From: MFD01275-c22 sp963705885
GTDB taxonomy: Bacteria > Actinomycetota > Actinomycetes > JACCUZ01
Assembly (NCBI GenBank): GCA_963705885.1
Contig: OY970120.1
Span: forward strand, 682,001-746,000
Reading direction: 5' to 3'
DNA length: 64,000 bases
The position numbers and the translations under genes are program-made. Below, piece by piece: positions 51,820 through 60,465 of this stretch; position 1 is the first letter of the stretch; every line of letters starts with the position of its first letter. Under the pieces are notes generated by a model. That model was not told where the DNA came from. It made no database searches and was given only the letters and a program-made list of their open reading frames with translations.

Positions 51820-54800
51820 GTGACTGCACCGGCCGACAGCGCCACGTGGGCCGGACCCGACGGGCCCGGGGCGCGCCCGCGCGCGGACGCCGGCAGGCTG
51901 CTGCGCGTCGTCGCGGCGCAGCGGGACCTGGCCTGCACCGGTGAGGACGCGGCGGCGGTGTTCGGGCTCCTCGCCGAGTGCGTCCTGTCGATCTTCGCCG
52001 CGGAGGGTGCCCTGGCCGCGCAGCCGGCCGGGCCCGACATCGTCGCCCGGGCGTCCGCCGGCACCTGCGGACCAGCCGTCGGGACGACCATCCCGCAGGC
52101 CGGCACGCTCGCCGGCCTGGCCCTGTCCACGCTGCAGCCGCAGATCTGCCATGACAGCCACACCGACCCCCGGACCCGGGCGGACATCAACGAACAGGCC
52201 GGCACCCGGTCGTCGATCATCGTCCCGCTCGTCGATGCCGGCGAGCCGCTGGGGATCGTCCTGGCCCTGTCGTCGGTGCCCTATGCGTTCGACGACGGCG
52301 ACCTGGCGCTGCTCACCCTGCTCGCCGACGTCGCGGCGAGCAGCCTGCGCCGTGCGCTGCTGCGTGGGCAGCACGAGGATCTCGAGAAGGGGCGGCGGCG
52401 TGACGACGCCCGGCTGCGCGCGGCGCAGGAGCTGACCGGGCTCGCCTGGTGGGCGCTCGACGTCAACACGGACCGGCACGAGTGGTCGGACGCGATGTTC
52501 CGGCTCGTGGGTCTCGAGCCGTCCGCCGACGCGCCCAGCGGCGCGGAGTTCCTCGCGCTCGTCCACCCGCAGGACCGGCCCACCGCCCGCGACCTGGCCG
52601 ACAGGGGCTACGTGTCCGGGCACGGCGACGTCTTCCGGGTGATCCACCCGGACGGCTCCGCGCACTTCCTCCAGTCGTGGACCGACATCGAGACCGACGC
52701 CGACGGGCGCACGACCCGCGTGATCGGCGCCACCATCGACGTCACCGAGCGCGAGGAGGCACTGGCCTCGCTCGAGGTGAGCCAGGCCAACCTCGCGGCG
52801 GCGCTGGAGCTCACCCGCACCGCGACGTGGGAGTGGGACGTCCGCGACGACCGGATCATCTGGTCCGAGCGCATGACCGAGCTGATGGGGTGGCCGAAGG
52901 CGTCGCAGGCGACGCCTCGCGTCGAGGACTTCCTGTCCTGCGTGCACCCGGACGACCGGGACCGCATGCGCTCGCTCGGCGAGCGGACCATCGCGACGGG
53001 CCGCGGCGAGGAGGCCGTCTACCGCATCCGGCTCCGCGACGGCCACGTCCGCCACGTCCGCGCGTGGACCGACGTCCGCACGGCGCCGGACGGGTCCGTC
53101 GTCGCCCTCTGGGGCACGGCGATGGACATCACCGCGCAGGTCGAGCAGACGACCCGTCTGGCCGCGAGCGAGGAGCACTTCCGCGTCGCGTTCGACAACG
53201 CGCCGATCGGGATGTCGATGATCAGCCTCACGCCCGACACGGCCGGCCGCTACCTGCGCGCCAACCACGCGTTCGAGGAGATGGTCGGGTACGGCCGCGA
53301 GGACCTGGTCGGCCGGCACATCCTGGAGCTGACCCACCCGGCGGACACGGAGCGGGACGCGGGGTTCCTCCGCCGGCTCGTCGACCGGGAGACCACCACC
53401 GTGGCCTTCGAGAAGCGCTACCGCCGCCCCGACGGGACCGCGGTGCAGGCCTGGCTCACCAGCTCGGTGGTGCACGACGCGGACGGGCGGCCGCTCTACC
53501 TGGTGTCCCACGCCATGGACATCACCGACCGGCTGCGCGAGCAGGCGGAGCTCGAGCGGCTCGCGCTGACCGACACCCTGACCGGTCTGGCCAACCGCAC
53601 GCTGCTCGACGACCGGCTGGACCAGGCGCTGGCGCGGCTGCAGCGCAGCGGCGGGGTCTGCGCGATGCTCCTGCTCGACGTCGACCGGTTCAAGCTCGTC
53701 AACGACTCGCTGGGTCACCAGGTCGGTGACGCGCTGCTCGTCGAGATCGCCGGCCGGCTCGAGACCGTCACCCGGGCCGAGACCACCGTGGCGCGGCTCG
53801 GGGGCGACGAGTTCGTCGTGCTCGTCGAGGGCCTGCGCGCACCCGAGGAGATCCACGCGATCGCCGCGCGGCTGCTCGACACGCTGCGCCGCCCGTACGC
53901 GCTCGGGCCCACCGCCGAGTCGCTGGTCGCCACCGTCAGCCTCGGCGTCTCGGTGGCCGCCAGCCCCGACCGGACCCACCTCGACCTCTACCGCGAGGCG
54001 GACCTCGCGCTGTACCGGGCGAAGGACGCCGGCCGCGACCAGTACGCCCTCTTCGACGACGCGCTGCGCGCCCGCGCCGATGCCCGGCTGGAGTCGGAGA
54101 CGCTGCTGCGCCGTGCCCTCGCCGACGACCGGCTCGTCGCGCTGCTGCAGCCGATCGTCGACCTCGGCGACGGGCGGGTCCACGCGGCGGAGGGCCTGGC
54201 CCGGCTGGAGACCGAGGACGGCCGTCTGGTCATGCCGGCCGACTTCATCGACGTCGCGGAGGAGACCGGCCTGATCGTCGAGGTGGACTCGCGGATGGTG
54301 GAGCGGGTGGCCGCCGCCTACGCGGCCCTCAGCGACGAGGATCGGGCCACGCTGCGGACAGTCACCACCAACGTGTCGGCCAGGTCCCTCGAGGACCCGA
54401 CGTTCGTCGACCGCGTGCGCCGTGCCCTGACGTGGTACGGCGTGCCCGGCTCGGCGGTCCGCGTCGAGCTCACCGAGCGCAGCCTGCTGACCACCAGCCC
54501 GCTCGTGCGCGAGTCGCTCGACCGGCTCGCGGTGCTCGGCGTCCAGGTCGGGCTCGACGACTTCGGCACCGGCTACTCGGCGCTGGCCTACCTGCAGCGG
54601 TTCGCGTTGCAGTTCCTCAAGATCGACCGGTCGTTCGTCAGCCGGCTGGGCATGAGCGCGCGCGACGACGCCGTCGTCGCCGCGGTCATCGACCTGGCGC
54701 ACGCGCACGACCTCGTCGTCGTCGCCGAGGGCGTCGAGACGGCGGAACAGCTCGAGCGGCTCCGCGCGATGGGCTGCGACCGCGCGCAGGGCTACCTGTT

Positions 54801-54861
54801 GGGCAGGCCCATGCGCCCGGCGGCCCTCGAGGACCTCCTGCGGGCCGACCCCCGCTGGTGA
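51820..54861 (+). CDS. GAF-PAS-GGDEF-EAL cyclic-di-GMP protein
   Basis: About 1013 residues. A GAF domain is at about 15-190, and three PAS/PAC segments cover about 200-580 (EWSDAMFRLVGLEPS, TWEWDVRDDRIIWSERMTEL, FRVAFDNAPIGMSMISLTPD). A GGDEF domain has RLGGDEFVVL near residue 660, and an EAL domain is at about 755-1005. GGDEF is intact but the inhibitory RxxD site is not. The EAL domain keeps its catalytic residues (E in EGLAR, N in NVSARS, ELTE, DDFGTGYS, LKIDRSF, EGVET) despite EGL instead of EAL. Both activities are plausible. GTG 51820 is the likely start; GTG 51790 would add ten residues. Confidence 0.92.
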   Translation: MTAPADSATWAGPDGPGARPRADAGRLLRVVAAQRDLACTGEDAAAVFGLLAECVLSIFAAEGALAAQPAGPDIVARASAGTCGPAVGTTIPQAGTLAGLALSTLQPQICHDSHTDPRTRADINEQAGTRSSIIVPLVDAGEPLGIVLALSSVPYAFDDGDLALLTLLADVAASSLRRALLRGQHEDLEKGRRRDDARLRAAQELTGLAWWALDVNTDRHEWSDAMFRLVGLEPSADAPSGAEFLALVHPQDRPTARDLADRGYVSGHGDVFRVIHPDGSAHFLQSWTDIETDADGRTTRVIGATIDVTEREEALASLEVSQANLAAALELTRTATWEWDVRDDRIIWSERMTELMGWPKASQATPRVEDFLSCVHPDDRDRMRSLGERTIATGRGEEAVYRIRLRDGHVRHVRAWTDVRTAPDGSVVALWGTAMDITAQVEQTTRLAASEEHFRVAFDNAPIGMSMISLTPDTAGRYLRANHAFEEMVGYGREDLVGRHILELTHPADTERDAGFLRRLVDRETTTVAFEKRYRRPDGTAVQAWLTSSVVHDADGRPLYLVSHAMDITDRLREQAELERLALTDTLTGLANRTLLDDRLDQALARLQRSGGVCAMLLLDVDRFKLVNDSLGHQVGDALLVEIAGRLETVTRAETTVARLGGDEFVVLVEGLRAPEEIHAIAARLLDTLRRPYALGPTAESLVATVSLGVSVAASPDRTHLDLYREADLALYRAKDAGRDQYALFDDALRARADARLESETLLRRALADDRLVALLQPIVDLGDGRVHAAEGLARLETEDGRLVMPADFIDVAEETGLIVEVDSRMVERVAAAYAALSDEDRATLRTVTTNVSARSLEDPTFVDRVRRALTWYGVPGSAVRVELTERSLLTTSPLVRESLDRLAVLGVQVGLDDFGTGYSALAYLQRFALQFLKIDRSFVSRLGMSARDDAVVAAVIDLAHAHDLVVVAEGVETAEQLERLRAMGCDRAQGYLLGRPMRPAALEDLLRADPRW

Positions 54862-56060
54862 CCGCGAAGGTCGATCACCTGTGCTGCGGCAGGGTGGACC
54901 TCACCGACGACGTCGTAGGTGATGCGGTCGACCGGCACACCGAGGGAGGCCAACCGGTCGTGGGTGACGCGCGTCATGTCCGGTGAGCCGCAGACCACGA
55001 CGTCGTGGTCGGTCCACGTGCCGTGCCGGGCGACGACGTCGGGCAGCAGACCCTTCTCCCCGGCGAACGTCGGCTCGTCCGACACGACGGGGACGACCTT
55101 GAGCCACCGGTTGACCGCCGCCATCCGGTGCAGCGTGCCCATGTCGTAGAGGTCGCTCGACCGGCGCACGCCGAAGAACAGCGTGACGGCACGGCTGCTG
55201 TTCCACTTGCTCATGTCGTCGATCAGCGCCTTGACCGGGGCGAGGCCGGTGCCGCCGGCGACGCACAGGACGTCGCGGCGGGAGTGCTGGTCGATGCGCA
55301 TCTCGCCCTGGGGCGCCCCGAGGCGCAGGACGTCGCCGACGGTCGCACGCCAGACCAGCGGCCCGCTGACCCAGCCGGCACCGACCGACCGGACGTGGAA
55401 CTCGAGCAGCCCGTCGGGGCTCGGCGCGGTGGCCATGGAGTAGTTGCGCCAGGAGCGCGGTCGGTAGGGCGTCTCGATGCTCGCGTACTGCCCGGCGGCG
55501 TAGTCGTAGGGCCGGTCGGTGCGCACCACGATGACGGCGAGGTCGTCGGCCCGGCGCTCGTGGGCCACGATCTCGCCGCGCCACCAGGCGGGCTGCCGGG
55601 TTGCCGACTCGCGCGCGCCCTCGAGCATCGTGCGCGCCATGACGCCGTAGGCGGCCCACCAGGCCTCCTCGAGCTCCGGCACCCAGATGTCGTCGAGGTG
55701 CTTCCGCAGCGCGGTGAGCAGCGCGCGGCCGACCAGGTCGTAGTGCTCGGGCTTGACGCCGAACTTGCGGTGGTCGCTGCCGAGCTGGTGGAGCATCGGC
55801 ACGAGCCGGTCGAGGTCGCCCATGTTGCCGACGGCCCCGGTGAGCGCCCCGAAGAGCCGGTCGCGCTGGGTGTCCATGGCCGCCGGGAAGAGGGAGCGCA
55901 GCTGCGGCGCCTCGAGGAACAGGCTCGCGTAGAACCACTCGACGACGCGGCCCGAGGCGTCGCCGAGCAGCCGCAGACTCTCCTCCACCATCGCGAGCTG
56001 GTCGGGGTGCAGGACGTCTCCCCCGGGCGCGGCCGCCTGGGGGTCGTCACGCTGCGGCAT
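54792..56060 (-). CDS. Flavohaemoglobin-like protein
   Basis: A 422-residue protein. The globin domain covers about residues 18-150, with the B10 tyrosine probably Y44 (EWFYASLF) and the proximal histidine H106 (GVKPEHYDLVG). The FAD domain has RSWRNYSMATAP. The NAD domain has CVAGGTGLAPVKALI and ends at CGSPDMTRVTHDRLASLGVP. It is similar in layout to the mycobacterial type II flavohaemoglobin Rv0385. The last 30 residues (AQVIDLRGHQRG...) are an extra tail that overlaps the EAL gene by 70 bases. NO dioxygenase or lactate-linked oxidase roles are possible. Confidence 0.88.
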   Translation of the reverse strand: MPQRDDPQAAAPGGDVLHPDQLAMVEESLRLLGDASGRVVEWFYASLFLEAPQLRSLFPAAMDTQRDRLFGALTGAVGNMGDLDRLVPMLHQLGSDHRKFGVKPEHYDLVGRALLTALRKHLDDIWVPELEEAWWAAYGVMARTMLEGARESATRQPAWWRGEIVAHERRADDLAVIVVRTDRPYDYAAGQYASIETPYRPRSWRNYSMATAPSPDGLLEFHVRSVGAGWVSGPLVWRATVGDVLRLGAPQGEMRIDQHSRRDVLCVAGGTGLAPVKALIDDMSKWNSSRAVTLFFGVRRSSDLYDMGTLHRMAAVNRWLKVVPVVSDEPTFAGEKGLLPDVVARHGTWTDHDVVVCGSPDMTRVTHDRLASLGVPVDRITYDVVGEVHPAAAQVIDLRGHQRGSARRRSSRAAGRMGLPNR

Positions 56061-56160
56061 GCGCGCCAGGGTAGCGACGTTGCCCGATTGGTCCCACTTC
56101 CGGGCGTGTCACCCGGGCGGGCGGTCAGCCGTCGCCTCCGGAGTGCCGATACTGCCTCCC

Positions 56161-57156
56161 ATGAGACGGACCCGCGTCGGGCGTACGGCAGGAGCGGTGC
56201 TCGTCGCGGCCGCCCTGGCGGCCTCCGGGTCGGTCACCGCGGGCACCCCCGCGAGCGGGGCCGGGCGGACCCTGCCCGGCACCAGGTGCCCCGTCTTCCC
56301 CACCGACAACATCTGGCACGCGGACGTCAGCCGGCTCCCGGTGCACCCGCGCAGCGACCAGTGGATGTCGAACATGTCGCCGGACCGCGACCTGCACCCG
56401 GACTTCGGCCCGTCCTACGGCGCGCAGCCGGTGCCCTACGGCATCCCGATCACCGTCGTCGACGGCTCGCACCGACGCGTGCGGGTCCGCTTCACTTACG
56501 CCTCCGAGAGCGACCGCGTGCGCTACCCCCTCGGGCGGGACACCCGCATCGAGGGTGGTCGGCGGGCCGACGGCGACCGGCACGCGATCGTCGTGGACCG
56601 CGACCGCTGCAGGCTGTACGAGACGTTCGCGACCCGGCAGGGCTCCTCTGGCCGCTGGCGAGCCGGGTCCGGTGCTCTCTGGCGGCTGACGAGCAACCGG
56701 CTGCGCCCCGACGGCTGGACGTCGGCCGACGCAGCCGGGCTGCCGATCCTGCCCGGCCTACTGCGCCGCGGCGAGGTGCGCAGGGGACGCGTGGACCACG
56801 CGATCCGGTTCACGACGAACGTCACCGACCGGCGGCACGTCTGGCCCGCGCGCCACGACGCCGGCTCGGTGAGCGACCCGTCCTACCCGCCGATGGGCGC
56901 GTGGTTCCGGCTGTCGTCGTCGTTCCCGACCTCGTCCTACCGCGCCGACACGCGGGTCGTGCTGACGGCGATGAAGCGCCACGGCATGGTGCTCGCCGAC
57001 AACGGATCGCCGTGGTACTTCCAGGGTGCGCAGTCCAGGAAGTGGCCGGTCGGCCTGCTCGACGAGCTGAAGTCCATCCCCGCGGCGGCGTTCGAGGCGG
57101 TCGACACCTCGTCGCTGCAGGTCGCGCCGGACAGCGGCGCCGCACGCACCCCCTGA
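56161..57156 (+). CDS. Secreted conserved protein of unknown function
   Basis: A 331-residue exported protein. The signal peptide is RTAGAVLVAAALAASGSVTA with cleavage near ASGAG. Conserved-looking segments include CPVFPTDNIWHADVSRLPVH, DRHAIVVDRDRCRLYETFAT, GWTSADAAGLPILPGLLRRG, RVDHAIRFTT and GMVLADNGSPWYFQGAQSRK. The pattern is that of a widespread uncharacterised family in soil bacteria. Conserved His/Asp residues in DHAIRFT and PPMGAWFRL hint at an enzyme, but no function is known. Confidence 0.75.
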   Translation: MRRTRVGRTAGAVLVAAALAASGSVTAGTPASGAGRTLPGTRCPVFPTDNIWHADVSRLPVHPRSDQWMSNMSPDRDLHPDFGPSYGAQPVPYGIPITVVDGSHRRVRVRFTYASESDRVRYPLGRDTRIEGGRRADGDRHAIVVDRDRCRLYETFATRQGSSGRWRAGSGALWRLTSNRLRPDGWTSADAAGLPILPGLLRRGEVRRGRVDHAIRFTTNVTDRRHVWPARHDAGSVSDPSYPPMGAWFRLSSSFPTSSYRADTRVVLTAMKRHGMVLADNGSPWYFQGAQSRKWPVGLLDELKSIPAAAFEAVDTSSLQVAPDSGAARTP

Positions 57157-57210
57157 GGCTGTCGGCGGCGGGTCGTAGCCTTCGGGAGTCATCTACCCGG
57201 GGGGAAGGTC

Positions 57211-57807
57211 ATGGTCGACGACCTGGAGGTCCTGACGGTCGCCGACGCGGCCGCCTGGCGCGCGTGGCTCGACGCGCACCACGACCGGCCCGACGGCGTG
57301 TGGCTGACCCTCGCGAAGGCCGGCACGACGTCTCCGACCGGCCTGCGCTACGCCGAGGCGGTCGACGAGGCGCTCTGCCACGGGTGGATCGACGGGCAGG
57401 CGCGAGGCGGCGACGAGTCGACGTACAGCCAGCGCTTCACGCCCCGTCGAGCGCGCAGCCGCTGGTCGCAGCGCAACATCGGCATCATCGAGCGGCTCAC
57501 CGCCGAGGGGCGCATGCACCCGGCCGGTGTGGCTGAGGTCGAGCGCGCGAAGGGCGACGGCCGGTGGGACGCGGCCTACGCGGGACCGGCGAGCACCGTC
57601 GTGCCCGACGACCTCGCCGCCGCCGTGGCTGCCGATCCGCGGGCGCAGGCGATGTTCGACATCCTCACCAGCCAGAACCGGTTCGGGCTCGTCTACCGCG
57701 TCAACGACGCCAAGCGCCCCGAGACCCGGGCTCGGCGGATCGAGCAGTTCGTCGCGATGCTCGCGCGCGGCGAGACACTGCACCCGCAGAAGCGCACCCT
57801 CGGCTGA
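57211..57807 (+). CDS. YdeI/OmpD-associated family protein
   Basis: A 198-residue soluble protein. It has the family pattern AAWRAWLDAHHDRPDGVWLT, ALCHGWIDGQARGGDESTYS, QRFTPRRARSRWSQRNI and AMFDILTSQNRFGLVYRV. The family is broadly distributed and has been linked to resistance to bacteriocins and polymyxin in a few organisms, without a defined reaction. GGGGAAGG precedes ATG 57211. Confidence 0.88.
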   Translation: MVDDLEVLTVADAAAWRAWLDAHHDRPDGVWLTLAKAGTTSPTGLRYAEAVDEALCHGWIDGQARGGDESTYSQRFTPRRARSRWSQRNIGIIERLTAEGRMHPAGVAEVERAKGDGRWDAAYAGPASTVVPDDLAAAVAADPRAQAMFDILTSQNRFGLVYRVNDAKRPETRARRIEQFVAMLARGETLHPQKRTLG

Positions 57808-57897
57808 CCCAGCCGGCACCGGCGCCGTATCAGGACGCGGCGCTCCCGCTCGTACAGAGGAGCGGCGCCGGGGGTGCGCCGCCGGGCGGGAGGCGCG

Positions 57898-58239
57898 ATG
57901 ACTGTCCTGGACGCGGTCGGTGTCGCGACCCTGACCGTGCTCACCCGGGCCGGCACCGGCCGGCGCTTCGAGCTGACGCGGCGGCTGGTCATGGTCGGGC
58001 GCGACCACGGGTGCGACGTCCGCCTCGAGGGCCCTCGCGTCGGCCGCACCCACGCCGCCCTGCGCCTGCACGGCGGCGGCGCCTTCTACGTCCAGGACCT
58101 CGGGTCGTCGGGCGGCACCCTGGTCAACGACTCCCCCGTCACCGGCCCGCGCGAGCTGCGGCCCGGCGACGTCGTGTCGTTCGGCGCGGTCCGGTTGCGC
58201 TTCGACGGCCACGGGAGGACGTTCGGCCAGGGGAGGTGA
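57898..58239 (+). CDS. Stand-alone FHA-domain protein
   Basis: A 113-residue protein consisting almost only of one FHA domain: RRLVMVGRDHGCDVRLEGPR, RTHAALRLHGG and VQDLGSSGGTLVND. The conserved GR, S/T, H and N residues that bind phosphothreonine are largely in place. GGGAGG precedes ATG 57898. It is followed by a membrane protein gene that starts a few bases later. The phosphorylated partner is not visible in this window. Confidence 0.85.
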   Translation: MTVLDAVGVATLTVLTRAGTGRRFELTRRLVMVGRDHGCDVRLEGPRVGRTHAALRLHGGGAFYVQDLGSSGGTLVNDSPVTGPRELRPGDVVSFGAVRLRFDGHGRTFGQGR

Positions 58240-58244
58240 GCCTC

Positions 58245-58811
58245 GTGTCCTCTGAGGTCATGGTCGCGCTGGTGACCGCGGTCCTCGGGCTGACCACTGC
58301 CGCGATCCTCGCTCTCGTCAACAGCTGGGTCGCGACCCGGGCGGGCATCGACGAGAACCTGCGGGCGGAGCGGCTCGAGGTCTATCCCGAGCTGTGGGGG
58401 TCGACCCGCGCGGTGTCGCGCTGGCCCCGCGGCAGTCTGACGCGACTCGATCTCGAACAGCTCCACGGGACGTACCGTGACTGGTACTACTCCACGGGCG
58501 GGCTCTACCTGTCGGAACCCGCACGAGGCCGGTACGGGGATGTGCAGGAGCTGATCGCCGCGCTCCTCGAGCACGCGCCCGCGGACAGCGGGTCCTTGCT
58601 GGCCGACGCGAGCTACACCGCCCTGATGGACAGCACGAGCGCTCTGCGCACCGCACTCACCGAGGACCTCGACACGCGGAAGAGGACGTCCCTCCGGGAG
58701 ACCTGGCGACGGGCGCGCTGGCACAGGACCGCGGCCGCGAAGGCCCGCCAGCGCATCGCCACGGCGAGGCTCACCACGGATCGCGGGTGGTCAGACGGGC
58801 ACCGGCACTGA
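58245..58811 (+). CDS. Membrane-anchored protein of unknown function
   Basis: A 188-residue protein. An N-terminal helix (VMVALVTAVLGLTTAAILAL) is followed by a helical cytosolic part with LEVYPELWGSTRAVSRWPRG and YYSTGGLYLSEPARGRYGDV, and a basic tail. GTG 58245 is preferred because GGGAGG is eight bases upstream; GTG 58236 is too close to it. The pairing with the FHA gene suggests a joint function. It overlaps the convergent GH25 gene by 21 bases. Confidence 0.65.
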   Translation: MSSEVMVALVTAVLGLTTAAILALVNSWVATRAGIDENLRAERLEVYPELWGSTRAVSRWPRGSLTRLDLEQLHGTYRDWYYSTGGLYLSEPARGRYGDVQELIAALLEHAPADSGSLLADASYTALMDSTSALRTALTEDLDTRKRTSLRETWRRARWHRTAAAKARQRIATARLTTDRGWSDGHRH

Positions 58812-60251
58812 GGACGCTCGAGCCCGCTGGGGCGGGACCGCGACCGGGGTGTCGATCGTCGCGTCGAGCACGAACAGGTCCACCGGGAACAGCCTCCGGA
58901 AGAGCCGCTCGCTCATCGGGGTCCTGCCGTTCCAGCCGAACTGCTGCCTCACGAAGGGCTGCGTCTCCCGCGGGCCGAAGAAGCGGTCGGGGGTCAGGCC
59001 GAGCACGTCCTGCAGGAACCCGACGGAGTCGTTGGTCCGGTCGAGCAGGATGTCTCGCCGCCGCACGGTCTGCCTGACCAGCTGCGGCCGGGGAGGGACG
59101 GGCACCCTCGGCCCGTCGTCAGGACCCCGGTTCTTCAGCCCGTTCAGCGGCGGGTCGGCGCGGTAGTCCTGCCTCTGGCCCTTGGCCTCCGGGGACAGGT
59201 TCGTGTCGAAGAGCGACACGGCGTGGATGTGCTCGGGGACGTTGTCCTCCGGTGGGAACTGCTCCGGCAGGCGGCGCCACGCCGCGAACCCCTCCTGGCG
59301 CAGGACCCGTACCTTCCGTGCGGTGGAGGCGCCAGGGCCACGGACGCTGATGTCGACGACGCCGCCACGGTCATGAGTTCCCTTGCTCGTTCCGACCGTC
59401 GAGCTGAACGAGCCCTGCGTGATGACCAGTCGCTCGCCGAGACGTCGTTCGACGGCCTGGAGCATCAGGATCGTGCGCGCGTTCAGTCGGCGTCCGCGCC
59501 ACGAGATCGCGACGTCATCGCTCGGACCCAGATGCGTGGCCGCCGCCGTCTTCTTGGCGGTCGCAGTCCTCCTGTGCGCGGACGGCTTCCTGCTCGATGG
59601 CGTGAGGAACATCCCGGACGCGACCAGCGCCTGCCTGGTCCCACGGAAGGCGTCGACGTCGACCTGCAGGCGCTCGAAGCCCTCGATGCGGCCCCGGGAG
59701 CCGAACTGGAGCAGCTCTGGCGTCCGCCCGCCCATCGCGGCCCAGCGCTCCGACTCGTTGCCCGGGTACAGCTCTTGGCCTGCCCCTCGACGGTTCCTGC
59801 CGTACAGCGCCTGCATGACCGGCGGGAGGGCGGAGTCCAGCTCGGGCTGCCCCAGGGCCTGCCAGTGGAAACGGGGCAGGTAGAGGATCGTCACCCGCAG
59901 GTCCCGCTTGGCGCACGCGGCGATGAACCTCGTCGCGTCTCTCAGGGTGGGCCGGCTCCCCTCGGTGGGTTCGCAGTCGACCATCACGGGGATGTCCGTC
60001 CGCCCGTTCAGCTGCTCGGCAAGGTTGTCGGCCTGGGCTGCTGCCGAGCTGTCCGAGTGGAGGAAGTGGTAGGCAGCGAAGGGCAGCCCCAGGCTCTCGG
60101 CCTCCTCGAGGAACGTCGGGAAGTCGGCGTCGTGGACGCCCTGGCCCTGTGTGGCCTTGGCGATGACGAACCGGTAGCCCTGACGCTTCACCGCGGCCAG
60201 CGACAGCCCGTGCTGGAAGTGCGAGATGTCGATGCCGAAGACGACCGCCAT
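58791..60251 (-). CDS. GH25 lysozyme-like / M15-like peptidoglycan hydrolase without signal peptide
   Basis: A 486-residue two-domain protein. The N-terminal GH25 lysozyme-like domain (about 1-215) has FGIDISHFQHGLSLAAVKRQ with D8, and VMVDCEPTEG with D92 and E94 as likely catalytic acids. A linker rich in Lys/Arg/Thr follows. The second domain (about 255-350) has GTSKGTHDRGGVVDISVRG, resembling the zinc site of M15 D-Ala-D-Ala peptidases, and a later HIHAVSL. The C-terminal region contains DSVGFLQDVLGLTPDRFFGP, a possible repeat-type binding module. There is no signal peptide or membrane helix. ATG 60251 is preferred over 60257 by ribosome-site spacing. Confidence 0.8.
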   Translation of the reverse strand: MAVVFGIDISHFQHGLSLAAVKRQGYRFVIAKATQGQGVHDADFPTFLEEAESLGLPFAAYHFLHSDSSAAAQADNLAEQLNGRTDIPVMVDCEPTEGSRPTLRDATRFIAACAKRDLRVTILYLPRFHWQALGQPELDSALPPVMQALYGRNRRGAGQELYPGNESERWAAMGGRTPELLQFGSRGRIEGFERLQVDVDAFRGTRQALVASGMFLTPSSRKPSAHRRTATAKKTAAATHLGPSDDVAISWRGRRLNARTILMLQAVERRLGERLVITQGSFSSTVGTSKGTHDRGGVVDISVRGPGASTARKVRVLRQEGFAAWRRLPEQFPPEDNVPEHIHAVSLFDTNLSPEAKGQRQDYRADPPLNGLKNRGPDDGPRVPVPPRPQLVRQTVRRRDILLDRTNDSVGFLQDVLGLTPDRFFGPRETQPFVRQQFGWNGRTPMSERLFRRLFPVDLFVLDATIDTPVAVPPQRARASSVPVPV

Positions 60252-60303
60252 GATCATTCCCCCAAGCCGGCCGGGACAGGACCGCGGCCCTGCCGCCACT
60301 ATG

Positions 60304-60321
60304 CGACCGCTCGAGCGGTCG
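60304..60321. repeat. Perfect 18-bp palindrome downstream of tRNA-Ser(TGA)
   Basis: CGACCGCTCGAGCGGTCG. It lies between the minus-strand tRNA-Ser and the hydrolase start. Without a T tract it may be a weak terminator or a protein site. Confidence 0.5.
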
Positions 60322-60343
60322 GACAAGGGTGGAAATCGCTCGG

Positions 60344-60428
60344 CGGCGGGGGTGGGATTCGAACCCACGAACGGTTGCCCGTTGCGCGCTTTCAAGGCGC
60401 GTGCCATCGGCCACTAGGCGACCCCGCC
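60344..60428 (-). tRNA. tRNA-Ser (anticodon TGA)
   Basis: An 85-base class II tRNA. The acceptor GGCGGGG pairs with CCCCGCC, with discriminator G. The anticodon loop CTTGAAA gives anticodon TGA. The long variable arm includes AACGGGCAACCGTT. The T arm has GGTTCGAATCC. Confidence 0.95.
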
Positions 60429-60465
60429 GGTGTGCCGGCGAGGGCACGGCGTCGACGGTACCCGC

